From assembly GCA_022446985.1 (NCBI GenBank), contig JAKVBD010000013.1:21431-85430 (forward strand): 64,000 nt of DNA, read 5' to 3'. Under the pieces are notes generated by a model that saw nothing but the letters and a program-made list of their open reading frames with translations, did not search any database and was not told where the DNA came from. This document shows, piece after piece, positions 25,379 through 34,386 of this stretch. The DNA comes from Lentisphaerales bacterium (GTDB lineage Bacteria > Verrucomicrobiota > Lentisphaeria > Lentisphaerales > Lentisphaeraceae). Within the stretch, counting starts at the first letter, position 1, and each line of letters opens with the position of its first letter. The translations under genes and the position numbers were made by a program.

Positions 25379-25636
25379 ATCTAAACCTCTTTAAAAACAA
25401 TATAACTATAAAAACTCACAGGCTCAATCCTATCGGCTACTATAACCTGTTTGAATAAACTATTCAAACTTACCGCGGTCCTGTTAGGAGGGACAACTTG
25501 AACTTAAGTTGTATAAAAGCAAAGGCAATGAATCCAAACTTCACGCCAAAAGCACTATACGGAATACTTTCAATGATAGGATACGGCTGATTTTGATATT
25601 TTGCACACTTTTTAAAGAATTTTTGCTAATTTTACC

Positions 25637-26233
25637 TTAGAGGTCGATCTCTAATGCTCTCGACGCCTTTTTCGGTAAATTTGGAACTTTCTCAATATCG
25701 ACCCTTAATGTCGTAAGACTGTTGAAACGGCTCAACGCCTTAAAGTTTTTTACTTTTGTATTTCGAATCGACAACAAGCGAAGGTCGTAGGACTTAAGAA
25801 CACTTAAGTCTGAAAAATCCGTGTCATCTGCGATAAGCTCTCTTAGTCTAAAGTTCTTCAGGCCTTTGTAAGAGTAAAGATTTAATCCCTGAATATTTAG
25901 AGATCGAATATTCATATTTTGATTTACTGTCTCTAAATTCTTCAAACCGGTCTGAGATAGATCCAGAGAATAAAGCTCCAGTGACCTCAAAGACGAAATC
26001 TTTTGAACTCTCTTACCTATAATTTTTAAGAAAACTCCTTCATCTTTGGTTTGATACTCGATAGATATATCGCTCTCTTCTAAAAAGTTTGACTGCCTAA
26101 GAAGTTCCTTGATAAATAAGCCACGCGCTTTATCTGAATAATAACCATATAATAAAATATGGAAATATTTATTTGAGGCCCGACTGTAATTATTCCCACT
26201 GAGTTTTCGCAAGAGCTCTATGGAGTACCTCAT
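25637..26233 (-). CDS. Leucine-rich protein, probably the detached C-terminal half of the kinase upstream
   Basis: 198 residues with irregular leucine-rich repeats from about residue 80 (SLRSLELYSLDLSQTGLKNL, IRSLNIQGLNL, FRLRELIADDTDFSDL, LRLLSIRNTKVKNF). Its reading frame is the same as that of the kinase gene 26237-27712, from which it is divided by one TAA and one AAG codon. The single-chain kinase at 49329 carries the equivalent leucine-rich region as its own C-terminus, including YSLDLSQTG against YSLDMSGTS. No ribosome site of note precedes its ATG. It is either a separately made partner by reinitiation or the remnant after a nonsense mutation. Confidence 0.7.
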   Translation of the reverse strand: MRYSIELLRKLSGNNYSRASNKYFHILLYGYYSDKARGLFIKELLRQSNFLEESDISIEYQTKDEGVFLKIIGKRVQKISSLRSLELYSLDLSQTGLKNLETVNQNMNIRSLNIQGLNLYSYKGLKNFRLRELIADDTDFSDLSVLKSYDLRLLSIRNTKVKNFKALSRFNSLTTLRVDIEKVPNLPKKASRALEIDL

Positions 26234-26236
26234 CTT

Positions 26237-27712
26237 TTATGACGGATTATCAACAATCCATTCATATGCAGGCATAATAATCTGGCGAATGTCCCTGACT
26301 TTTTTATCTACAGCCGATTCAGATGCTTTCATGAATTCATCTATTTCTGCTTCGATAAAGTAGTAGTAGGCTATAGCATCTTTGGCTTGGCGATTATTTC
26401 CATCTATCTCCAAAACCGCTGAAGCTATATCAAGCATTAGTGAGGTATTTTTCACAGACGTTGCCGCATCTAAACGGCTAAGATGCTTTTCAAGAATCAA
26501 TTGTTCTTTATTGCTCCTTTCATCCTGCAAAGTCTTGAGGGCTTGTTGCGCTTCTTGTTCTTTCTCAGCTACCTGTAAAAGTAATTCTCCCTGAATAACA
26601 ATGAATCCTCCCATCAAACCAACAAACACAAAGCCGAATGTTATAAGAGAAAGGAAGAAGATTTTATTCCGCCTGTAAATGAGTAATAATTGTTTAAACA
26701 GGCCGGCATCTTCTGCTTCAGTTGCAAAACCTCCTTGCCAAGAGTCGACTTCGTCGATCATTTCATCGACTAACTGATAACGGTTATCTTGCAATCTCGA
26801 CATAGCCTTTAAACATACCGCTTCCAAACTGGCAGGGATATCTGCAGCTGCTTTCCGCTTTCGAGGGCTTATAATCTTACCGCGTACCGTTCTTCTCAGT
26901 AGGTCCTGGGTATTTCTTCCTTCAATAGGAATTTCGTAAGTCAGTAAACTGTAAAGTAAAGCTCCTAGAGCATAAACATCTGTCGTTTCATCGCGCACCG
27001 AGTACTTGACCTTAATCTGCTCTGGAGCCATGTAACCTGGAGTACCTTTAATGCGATCATTACGGGTGATGTTTGTAACTTCTGAAGAATCGAGTGAATC
27101 CATATCCATCAACGATTCTTCGGCATCCATGTCTCGGTTAGTAATTTTGCCTAAGCCCCAATCACAAAGCAAAACTTCACCGAAGTCACTGATCTGCACA
27201 TTATCCGGTTTTATATCCAGATGAATCACTCCTTTAGAATGGGCATAAGCAGCCGCTTCACATATTTTGCGGAAAATCTGCATCAAAGTCTGCAAAGTGT
27301 AGCGTTCTAAATACTCTGGATCACCCTCTGCTAATCTTTTCAGAATACTCAGAAGGCTCTCACCTTGATTCAGTTTCATGGTAAAAAAGGGAGTTCCACC
27401 ATCATCAATACCTAAGTCATAAACCGGCATAATATTTGGATGCTGAAGAAAAGCCGTGATTCGGGCCTCACGCAAAAAGCTTTCACGGGCATTGGCCTTT
27501 TCTTCGTTGATAAGAACTGTAAGAGCAACTAGTCTTCCGGTTGTATTATCTTTAACCGAATAAACTTCTTTCATACCGCCACGAGCGATAAATTCGGGTT
27601 CGGTATAACGCGTTCCGCCCTGAAGCAACTCGCCATAAATCGTCTGAGAATTATCCCGGTAATCCTGGGCCATTTGAAAAAGATTGCGCCACTGTGAAGA
27701 ATCCGGATCCAT
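26237..27712 (-). CDS. Membrane Ser/Thr protein kinase, WNK-like lysine arrangement
   Basis: Kinase domain about 40-325 with C-helix Glu in REARITAFLQHP, catalytic HLDIKPDN (164-171), CDWG (183-186) in place of DFG, GTPGYMAPEQ and DVYALGALLYSLL. The usual beta-3 lysine (VAIK) is missing: the site reads VALTVL (62-67); a lysine stands instead in the glycine loop, GGMKEVY (Lys48), as in eukaryotic WNK kinases. A membrane helix (about 351-374) and a coiled coil follow. At 491 residues it stops by TAA just where its paralogue at 49329 continues into leucine-rich repeats. It lies 9 bases after its ECF sigma factor. Confidence 0.85.
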   Translation of the reverse strand: MDPDSSQWRNLFQMAQDYRDNSQTIYGELLQGGTRYTEPEFIARGGMKEVYSVKDNTTGRLVALTVLINEEKANARESFLREARITAFLQHPNIMPVYDLGIDDGGTPFFTMKLNQGESLLSILKRLAEGDPEYLERYTLQTLMQIFRKICEAAAYAHSKGVIHLDIKPDNVQISDFGEVLLCDWGLGKITNRDMDAEESLMDMDSLDSSEVTNITRNDRIKGTPGYMAPEQIKVKYSVRDETTDVYALGALLYSLLTYEIPIEGRNTQDLLRRTVRGKIISPRKRKAAADIPASLEAVCLKAMSRLQDNRYQLVDEMIDEVDSWQGGFATEAEDAGLFKQLLLIYRRNKIFFLSLITFGFVFVGLMGGFIVIQGELLLQVAEKEQEAQQALKTLQDERSNKEQLILEKHLSRLDAATSVKNTSLMLDIASAVLEIDGNNRQAKDAIAYYYFIEAEIDEFMKASESAVDKKVRDIRQIIMPAYEWIVDNPS

Positions 27713-27721
27713 AAAACCCCG

Positions 27722-28324
27722 TTAAGACAGTTCAGACTCGAGTCGTAAAATTTCTTTAAAGAGTCTTTTCTGAACCCGGTTTTTGTAAACATGAATTGTG
27801 TTTTCAGGAAAGTTCAAACCTGTCGCAATACTCCGAACAGATTCACCGGACATCAAGCGTTCAAAAGATAAACGAACATTTTCAGCTAAGTCATCTTTGA
27901 TTCTATCCCAGGCCATCTTGGTTATATAGGCTTCCCATTCACGTTGAGCTATTTCATCTATATCAGGCAAGGAAACTTGGCCTAGGTACTGTTCTAAATC
28001 TTCTTTCTTAGATTCATCAGCATTTTCAAGTTGGCGGGATTTCTTGTACATAAAACGCTTAACAGTGTTTTTGGTAACTGTCGTCAACCAGCTACGAAAA
28101 CGGCCTTTCCCTGGGTCATACTCAAAGTCAGGCAAGCTTTTCCAGGCCTTTAGAAGGACAGCTTGAACAAGGTCCTGGGTATCGTGATAGTTGATATTCA
28201 TACTCAAAACTACAGCGTATATATACCCCTGGTAGTAATTGGTAAAATCCTCCCAGGATTGATCATCCCGTGAATTTTTAATCTTCTGTAAAAGGGTTTC
28301 GCGAGTATTTAAAGGTTCGCTCAT
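27722..28324 (-). CDS. ECF-family RNA polymerase sigma factor
   Basis: 200 residues with sigma region 2 (DFTNYYQGYIYAVVLSMNINYHDTQDLVQAVLLKAWKSLPDFEYDPGKGRFRSWLTTVTKNTVKRF as a whole unit, residues about 26-93) and region 4 with a helix-turn-helix near FPENTIHVYKNRVQKRL. It resembles the PVC-group ECF factors linked to Ser/Thr kinases; the start NTRETLLQKIK is shared with the second sigma factor at 48602. It precedes its kinase in one operon, so phosphorylation probably controls it or it drives the kinase operon. Confidence 0.88.
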   Translation of the reverse strand: MSEPLNTRETLLQKIKNSRDDQSWEDFTNYYQGYIYAVVLSMNINYHDTQDLVQAVLLKAWKSLPDFEYDPGKGRFRSWLTTVTKNTVKRFMYKKSRQLENADESKKEDLEQYLGQVSLPDIDEIAQREWEAYITKMAWDRIKDDLAENVRLSFERLMSGESVRSIATGLNFPENTIHVYKNRVQKRLFKEILRLESELS

Positions 28325-28388
28325 TCAACTCCGCCTGTCCATTAGTCCTGTTATTTACAGTAAACCGTCTACAGGCGATAACAAGTTT

Positions 28389-28583
28389 TTAAGCTTCTGG
28401 TTTTTCTTCAACTATAAAGTAAAGAGCCACACCTATTAAACCAAGAAATAAACCTATGCTTGCCCACTTCACAGTGGAGACGCCTTCTTTTTTAGACGCA
28501 AGAAAAATTAAAAAAGCACAACTGGCCAAATGGCCAAGGGCCGTTGCACCAATCAATACATAAAGGATAGTAGATGAAACCAT
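28389..28583 (-). CDS. Small two-helix membrane protein
   Basis: 64 residues with two predicted membrane helices (about 5-27 and 39-58) and no recognised family. Its ATG overlaps the menG stop (TAATG), so it is cotranslated with the menaquinone genes. Function unknown. Confidence 0.65.
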   Translation of the reverse strand: MVSSTILYVLIGATALGHLASCAFLIFLASKKEGVSTVKWASIGLFLGLIGVALYFIVEEKPEA

Positions 28584-29305
28584 TATTTAATAACCTGAGC
28601 TGTATAAATCGTAACTGTTCCCATGCACATACGATCAGTATGAAGAATTTTAAATCCACACTCTTCAAGAATGCTGTTCATTTCTTGAGGTGTATAACAA
28701 TTTTTAATTGAACGGTCCAAGTACTCATATGCCTCTGTCTTGGAACCGTATATCTTTGCCCCCAACGGCAACGCCATTTTCATATAAAGTGAATGAAAAA
28801 AACTAATAGGTTTGAACGGTGGAGTCGTAAGATCTAGCATACAAATAATACCGTCTTTTTTAAGAGTACGGTGGCACTCTCTGTAAAACCTTTTTAAATC
28901 AGGCAGATTTCTTAAGACAAAAGCAGATACTACCGCTGAAAAAGAATTCGCTTTAAAAGGTAAATCTGAGGCAGACACTTGAGCCAAAGTATCAGCATTT
29001 CCTGAATTTGCCGCAATTTCCAAAAAGCCCCAGGTGATATCCGTCGACAAAAATTTTGTCTTTGGAAGTTCTTTTGATGCTAAAGCTGAGAGTGAACCTG
29101 GACCACAACCTATGTCAAGAACTGGTGCATCCTGCATATACTGTTCCAGTCTCTTAAGCTGGGCCCGACGCCAAGCCTGATCCATGCCCATAGAGATAAA
29201 AGTATTTATCTTTTCATAGGACTCTGCAATTTCCTGAAACATGCTGGAAATGCCTTTTTCCCACTCCTGGCGGGACTCTTTTGTAATAGTATTTAAATCA
29301 TTCAT
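28583..29305 (-). CDS. menG: Demethylmenaquinone methyltransferase (UbiE/MenG family)
   Basis: SAM-dependent C-methylation of the quinone ring. SAM loop VLDIGCGPGSLSALA, the acidic strand STDITWGFLEIA and the LDLTTPP segment fit UbiE/MenG. 240 residues is normal. It sits with a polyprenyl synthase, UbiX and MqnA, which supports a futalosine-route menaquinone role over a general methyltransferase. Confidence 0.82.
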   Translation of the reverse strand: MNDLNTITKESRQEWEKGISSMFQEIAESYEKINTFISMGMDQAWRRAQLKRLEQYMQDAPVLDIGCGPGSLSALASKELPKTKFLSTDITWGFLEIAANSGNADTLAQVSASDLPFKANSFSAVVSAFVLRNLPDLKRFYRECHRTLKKDGIICMLDLTTPPFKPISFFHSLYMKMALPLGAKIYGSKTEAYEYLDRSIKNCYTPQEMNSILEECGFKILHTDRMCMGTVTIYTAQVIK

Positions 29306-29320
29306 TTACGGTTTCCACCA

Positions 29321-30148
29321 TTATGCCAGCTCTGGTAAAGGTTGAAAGTATTCAGGTTCTACAGGTTCTTTCAGCAAACCACACTTATAAGCCTTTTTGA
29401 GAAAAAACTTTAAGTCAGAGACTTCTGCTGCACTCATTTTAAACTGTAATCTATTCAAATAATTGATCGGGTTGCTAATCTGTGGGTATTGTTCTAAACA
29501 AGCCTTTTCAAAAGCTTCTGGATTCTTGTAAGCATTGTGTGGAGCATTTTGTAAAGTAGCAATTAAAGAGTTCAACTCTGCCTCCTTCCACTCCACCGCA
29601 TGGCGATTTATTATACAGGTGGCAAATACGATATTTCTTGAAAACTTCTGCTGTCAGATTTCTCCAAGGTCATAGCTGTACTTGTAATTAGTCTTTTCGG
29701 TCAAAGCTTCATCACCAATTGTCAAGGCTGCTACCCCTTCTGGAATACCAAGAGCGGCTTCATAGGTTTTACATCTAAATTTATCGACTCCATTTTCATG
29801 AAGTAAAATTTTCATGACGGCTACTGAAGTGGCAGAGGCGCTGGTAACAAGGATTTCTTCATAATTCAGTTCTGTCAAAGGGACTTCAGAAAGCAGTCTT
29901 ACGGAATCGACATAACCTTTTGATGATAAACCAATATCCGGAACAAGAAGGTACTTTTCTGGATTAGAAGCGTACTCCATAAAAGAAACCAGAGAGACAT
30001 CCAGCTCACCGTCGTGAATCATCCTATTCAACTTTCCCGGTCGATCAATGACTAACTCCCAGCCTTTCAATTCTTCAGAAGTCATCTTTTGGAATGGATA
30101 GTAAAATGGATAGGCATTCAAGTAGGAGATAAAGCCGACCTTAAGCAT
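29321..30148 (-). pseudogene. mqnA: Chorismate dehydratase MqnA interrupted by one in-frame TGA
   Basis: MqnA makes 3-enolpyruvylbenzoate from chorismate in the futalosine pathway. The ATG at 30148 has a strong AAGGAG site and starts MLKVGFISYLNAYPF; SLVSFMEY, LLSEVPL, TSVAVMKILL and ALTIGDEAL follow. After YDLGEI a TGA (29654-29656) occurs where the family has Trp (DLGE-x-W). The same frame then continues (NIVFATCIINRHAVEW) through residues equivalent to the normal C-terminal helices to the stop at 29321. The full frame would encode about 275 residues, the family size. TGA serves as a normal stop in neighbours such as cobS, so this is a nonsense change or a sequence error; the 91-residue C-terminal piece also has an own GTG start at 29596. 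Confidence 0.8.
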
Positions 30149-30755
30149 CTTTTTCTCCTTGAATATCTTCAGTTTTCCAACGCGTATATAAATCGTGCTC
30201 TGTTTCACCCAGCTGATCTAAAGCCTTACCTGCAACAAAATCAATCAGTCCCTGAGCGCTCGTATTTTCATGGTAAAAACCTGGAGATGCGGGCAACACT
30301 ACAGCTCCAGCGCGAGTTACCGTTGCCATGTTCTCTATGTGAATCAAATTGTAAGGTGCTTCTCTTAAAACGAGAATTAATTTGAAGCGTTCTTTGAGGG
30401 AGACATCTGATGCACGTTCAATTAAAGATCCTGCATAGCCATTTGCAATACCAGCCAAAGTCTTGACTGAACAAGGTATTACCAGCATGCCGTCATGCCT
30501 AAAACTGCCGCTGGACACACAAGCACCAAGATTTTTATTATTCTCTAAAATCAGTCGGCTTTGTTCTTCCTTAGAAAATGTACCGATAAATTCCGATAAG
30601 CTGGTACCAGTTTCATGTTGCCATACCTGCTTGGCTATTGGCGTGATGATTAAGTGAACACAAGCTTCAAGTTTCAAAAGAGCCTTAATCGCCGCCATTG
30701 CATATGGTGCCCCACTGGCACCACTTACTCCAACGACGTATTTTTTGCGGCTCAT
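30141..30755 (-). CDS. ubiX: Flavin prenyltransferase UbiX
   Basis: Makes prenyl-FMN, cofactor of UbiD-type decarboxylases in quinone synthesis. VVGVSGASGAPYAMAAIKAL opens the flavoprotein fold and VIPCSVKTLAGIANGYAGSLIERASDVSLKE is reduced to its typical motif near residues 92-122; LREAPYN and VLPASPGFY are also typical. Length 204 is normal. It overlaps the upstream polyprenyl synthase by 4 bases and mqnA by 8. Confidence 0.93.
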   Translation of the reverse strand: MSRKKYVVGVSGASGAPYAMAAIKALLKLEACVHLIITPIAKQVWQHETGTSLSEFIGTFSKEEQSRLILENNKNLGACVSSGSFRHDGMLVIPCSVKTLAGIANGYAGSLIERASDVSLKERFKLILVLREAPYNLIHIENMATVTRAGAVVLPASPGFYHENTSAQGLIDFVAGKALDQLGETEHDLYTRWKTEDIQGEKDA

Positions 30756-31765
30756 TTTGCCTCCGAAATCTTCAAAAATTCACTGAAAATGAAGTCAAGA
30801 AATACTTTCATCTCAGTTGCATCAAAGTGTGTAACATTATCCAAAACGGCTTCGGCTCTGGATTTATATTCTTGAAGCTTATCAATCATAAGCTTCTCCA
30901 AGTTATATTTGTCTGCTAAAGACTTAACCTCTGGATGATTTAAACAAGCCGGTATAAACTGATTTATGATACCAGTCAGCACCACCTTTTCTTCAGCATC
31001 ACACTGCCTTAGAAGAATCAACCACGGCAAAGTTATAAAGCCATTTGCTATATCAACACCACGGTCTTTGTTGTCATCTTGACAGGCTTTGCAAAAATCA
31101 GCCCAATCATCTACCATCTGAAAAATAGTACCAAAATTACTGCCAAACTTTTTAAACTCTTCGCAGACTTCTGCGTCTTGGCCAGATAAACGGGCGGAAG
31201 CATAACAACACAATTCCAGCAGGGCTGCTGTTTTGCGATAAATAACTGCTTCATAATCTTCAATACTCGTTTCCTCTTTAAAACGGTACTGTTGTTGCAG
31301 TAATTCACCTTCAACCAAAAGTTTGATAGTCTTGCTGACATCTTTAACCAACCAAATTTCTTCCATAGAAGCCGCAAGCTCATAGATAGCTACAAAAACA
31401 AGGTCGCCTAATAATATGGCAACTCCATCTCCAAACAAATCATTCATGGTCGGCATGTTTCTTCTGAGTTGGCACTTGTCAATCACATCATCGTGAAGAA
31501 GGCTTGCAACATGTACGGATTCAAAAACAGCTGCTAAACGTGCAGCCTTAGTGATATCGCCGCCAAAACCATTAAAAATGCTGCAGCAGAATAAAGGTCT
31601 CAGCTGCTTACCACGCGAGGCGTCCAGTGTCTCAATAAGCTTATTGCTTTGAGGCGCGACACTTTCCAGCTGACGACAAATCAACGCATTTGTTTCATCC
31701 AGAGCACTTTCATACTTTAGATGCACTAGCTTCAAACTGTTTTGCTGTACTGTCGTCTGTGTCAT
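30752..31765 (-). CDS. Polyprenyl diphosphate synthase
   Basis: Trans-isoprenyl diphosphate synthase making the quinone side chain. The first Asp-rich motif is in LLHDDVIDKCQLRRNMPT and the second in QMVDDWADF; GKQLRPLFCC precedes. 337 residues is typical of octaprenyl/heptaprenyl synthases; product length cannot be read from sequence. First gene of the menaquinone operon. Confidence 0.88.
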   Translation of the reverse strand: MTQTTVQQNSLKLVHLKYESALDETNALICRQLESVAPQSNKLIETLDASRGKQLRPLFCCSIFNGFGGDITKAARLAAVFESVHVASLLHDDVIDKCQLRRNMPTMNDLFGDGVAILLGDLVFVAIYELAASMEEIWLVKDVSKTIKLLVEGELLQQQYRFKEETSIEDYEAVIYRKTAALLELCCYASARLSGQDAEVCEEFKKFGSNFGTIFQMVDDWADFCKACQDDNKDRGVDIANGFITLPWLILLRQCDAEEKVVLTGIINQFIPACLNHPEVKSLADKYNLEKLMIDKLQEYKSRAEAVLDNVTHFDATEMKVFLDFIFSEFLKISEAK

Positions 31766-31845
31766 TAAATATCCTGAGATTATAAACCGGCCTAAGTTAG
31801 TCCTGAAGTGACTTGTGGCAAGACTGCATTTAAGCTTTTTGACAC

Positions 31846-31857
31846 GTAATCGATTAC
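31846..31857. promoter_or_regulatory. Perfect 12-base palindrome between divergent genes
   Basis: GTAATCGATTAC lies in the 265-base gap between the menaquinone operon (minus) and the unknown gene at 32031 (plus). A dimeric repressor or activator could bind here. No other site in the gap stands out. Confidence 0.35.
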
Positions 31858-32030
31858 TTACAGCAAAATATTCACCGAATATACTGGTTTTCAGTAAGAT
31901 AGTACAACCAAGGCTTTCGATTTACTCATCACCAATATTACTTTCAGATATTGCATTAAATACAGTTTGGGGTTACTGTTAAAGCCCTTTTTTAAGAATA
32001 AAGAATTTAATTTTAAGTATTACGTATAAT

Positions 32031-32660
32031 ATGGCCAAAAGAACATTTGCAACTATCTGGCAACAGTTAGAGAAATTGCATCAGAACCTATCAGACGGCA
32101 AAAAAGATGAAGCTGCAACTACAGCTGCTGTTCAAGAACTACTTGAAAAGTCCGACGTTCAAACGATCATTGGTGAGCTCGGTCAACTTCTGATGCTCGA
32201 CTATGATGCCTTTGCTGAAATCGGCTTTCAATTCATCTATGAAAAAGATAATGATAACTTCATTAGACCTTCTTACTTTGACAGTAAGCAGAAGATCATC
32301 TTCATGGATCCATTTAGACTTCTCGACTTTGCCAAAACCATTAAAGGCTATGCTGAAGAAATGCCGGCAGATGCTGACTTCGAAAAGTATCGCATGAACT
32401 CTTTCCTGGCGGAAGCAAGTAAGCTACCAAAGAAAAGTATTCTTTTCCTTTGCATACTGCAGCAAGTCGCGATCTCAGATGGCCTGACTCACATCGGTCT
32501 TTCTGAAATTCCACAAGGTGAACTTTCGCCAACTTCATTCTATCAGACTATTCTCTGGGCTTTTAATGAGTTGGAAAAGAAACTTTATACTTTAAACGGC
32601 ATAAATATCAGAACTGAATTTAATATCAGTTGGCACGAATCTGAGTGGATTTCAGCTTAA
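32031..32660 (+). CDS. Unknown soluble protein
   Basis: 209 residues, mainly helical, no signal peptide or membrane helix, no family recognised. Central segments PSYFDSKQKIIFMDPFRLLDF and KSILFLCILQQVAI are hydrophobic and probably buried. The upstream spacing is poor for a classic ribosome site. It stands alone, followed by a clear terminator, so it is monocistronic. Confidence 0.75.
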   Translation: MAKRTFATIWQQLEKLHQNLSDGKKDEAATTAAVQELLEKSDVQTIIGELGQLLMLDYDAFAEIGFQFIYEKDNDNFIRPSYFDSKQKIIFMDPFRLLDFAKTIKGYAEEMPADADFEKYRMNSFLAEASKLPKKSILFLCILQQVAISDGLTHIGLSEIPQGELSPTSFYQTILWAFNELEKKLYTLNGINIRTEFNISWHESEWISA

Positions 32661-32681
32661 CCTGAAAATACATTTTCTTTT

Positions 32682-32709
32682 AAAAGCAGGCTTAAAGCCT
32701 GCTTTTTTT
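32682..32709 (+). terminator. Rho-independent terminator
   Basis: Ten-base stem AAAAGCAGGC / GCCTGCTTTT with loop TTAAA and a T-run, 20 bases after the stop of the unknown gene at 32031-32660. Confidence 0.9.
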
Positions 32710-32765
32710 ATGCCCTTTTCTGACTGGCATAAAGTTTGCTTTTCTAAAATAAGGGAGAGAATTAC

Positions 32766-34362
32766 ATGAAAGAACTCGTGACAGACGATGACATAGTTGC
32801 ACTGAAAATGGTTCACTCCCAATTGGGTAACATTCCAGCAGATTACTACACCCATGAAGCTTCAGTTGAGCGACAAAAAGCTCTAAAGCTCATCGGATCA
32901 GCAATCTCACTAGAAGCTCAATAGCGCTATGAAGAAGCAATCGCCTGTGTCTTGGAGTTCTTCGATATACGACCAGTTGTGCCAAATAAATTTATTGGCT
33001 TAGCAGCACATTGCGCCAAAAGCATTAAACGAAAATACGAAATCTTCCCTCTTCTTCTTGAGTTCTGCAATGATGCCATGAAACAAGAAAAACTTTCCAT
33101 GGCCATGAATTGTATAAAACATATTTTTTCATTTGCTGACGGCGGTAAAGATTATTGAATTTTTGATAATCCCGAAGGAATGCTCTATCTAAGTGAAGTC
33201 CTGCAAGGTGTTGCAGACCAAATCGAAAAACTGCTCCCAACCCCTCGTAAAAACTCCAAACCTCGCTATGCCATGGTCACCGTGAATCTTGTAGATCATA
33301 TAATGGCCTACTCAAAAACAGCTATGCTGTTTGCCCGGTATCTGGATCCTGAAAAATATGATTGCTACCTCTACTTTGCTGAAGAAACATGGGGAGAGAA
33401 GCCTCAAGACTTCGCCATTGAATTTTCCTTCCTCAGTTCGTATAAAACAGCACCAGAGTTCATGCAAGAACTAAAACAATTGCCAGTTACAGTTAAAACC
33501 TGCTCACCAGTAAACGCCATCGACTCTGCCAAATGGTTAGCTGAAGCTATGCAAAAAGATCAAATCGATGGCGTCATATTTCAAGCAGGTGTGAATGCTT
33601 CTGTCAAATGGGTGGCTTCAGCGATCTGCGATGTTCCTGTTAGAGTATCTCTCTGCCTGGGACTGAACATGTATCAAGCAGGGCAAGAGCAACCATTTAT
33701 ATGAACCAAATCAATCTTGAAAGAGAAAAAGAATTTTGGGATCCAGTATGGGGCCAATAATACTTCATCAGTGGCGGAGCAGACCGCTCCGAAGATCAAC
33801 AAGCGCAAGCATTATCAAAAGAAAATTATGACCTCCCAAAAAACTGCGTCACTTTTGGAGCTATGTCCAACTACATAGAAAGACGAATCACTACAGAATA
33901 CCTAGAGTGTGTAAGCGAAATTTTAAATGCCTGTCCAGAAGCCTATTTTATATGCATGGGTCAAGGTGACAACAGCCACGCCAGGAACTTTATGGAACAA
34001 CAAGGCCTTGCCGAGAAATGCCGTTGGTTGCCAAAACAAAGCAACTGCTTTGCAGCTTTAAAGCTACTCGACTTTAATGAATTCCCCGTTGGGGGATCAC
34101 AGTCAATACGCGAGTGCATTGCCTGTGGTATACCAGCTATGGCCTTAGAATATAGTAAAACCATCATGAAAGTGTCGGAGCAAATATTGTCGGAGATGAA
34201 GCAGTTTTGGATGGCAACAAAGACGCTTATGTTCAACAAGCCATTGCCTGGATAAAAGATAAAGACTTAAGGTATGCTGCCAAGCTTCGACTCGATCGGC
34301 GCTCTAAAGAACTTTACTCAGCTGAATCTTTTATAAATAAACTGGCTGACTTACTGGACTAG
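32766..34362 (+). pseudogene. Decayed glycosyltransferase gene with TPR-like N-terminus
   Basis: A ribosome site (AAGGGAGAG) and ATG at 32766 open a frame broken by TAG (32922), TGA (33156), a frameshift near 33700, TAA (33758) and a frameshift near 34163, ending with TAG at 34360. The conceptual protein of about 530 residues has helical repeat-like segments (RYEEAIACVLEFF) then a GT-B-like part (GQGDNSHAR, RWLPKQSN, QSIRECIACGIPAMALEY, ESVGANIVGDEAV). That order resembles TPR/OGT-like or sugar transferases acting on protein or envelope. Five lesions show it is not functional. Confidence 0.75.
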
Positions 34363-34386
34363 CTCTCAACTGAAAAAACTGCAGGC

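Noticed and set aside
25493..25512. Inverted repeat ACAACTT...AAGTTGT as a terminator near tatA
   Set aside because: No T-run follows on either strand and it lies upstream of tatA, so termination is not supported.
29654..29656. TGA read as tryptophan (alternative code)
   Set aside because: TGA is used as a normal stop by nearby genes such as cobS, so a genome-wide reassignment is not supported.
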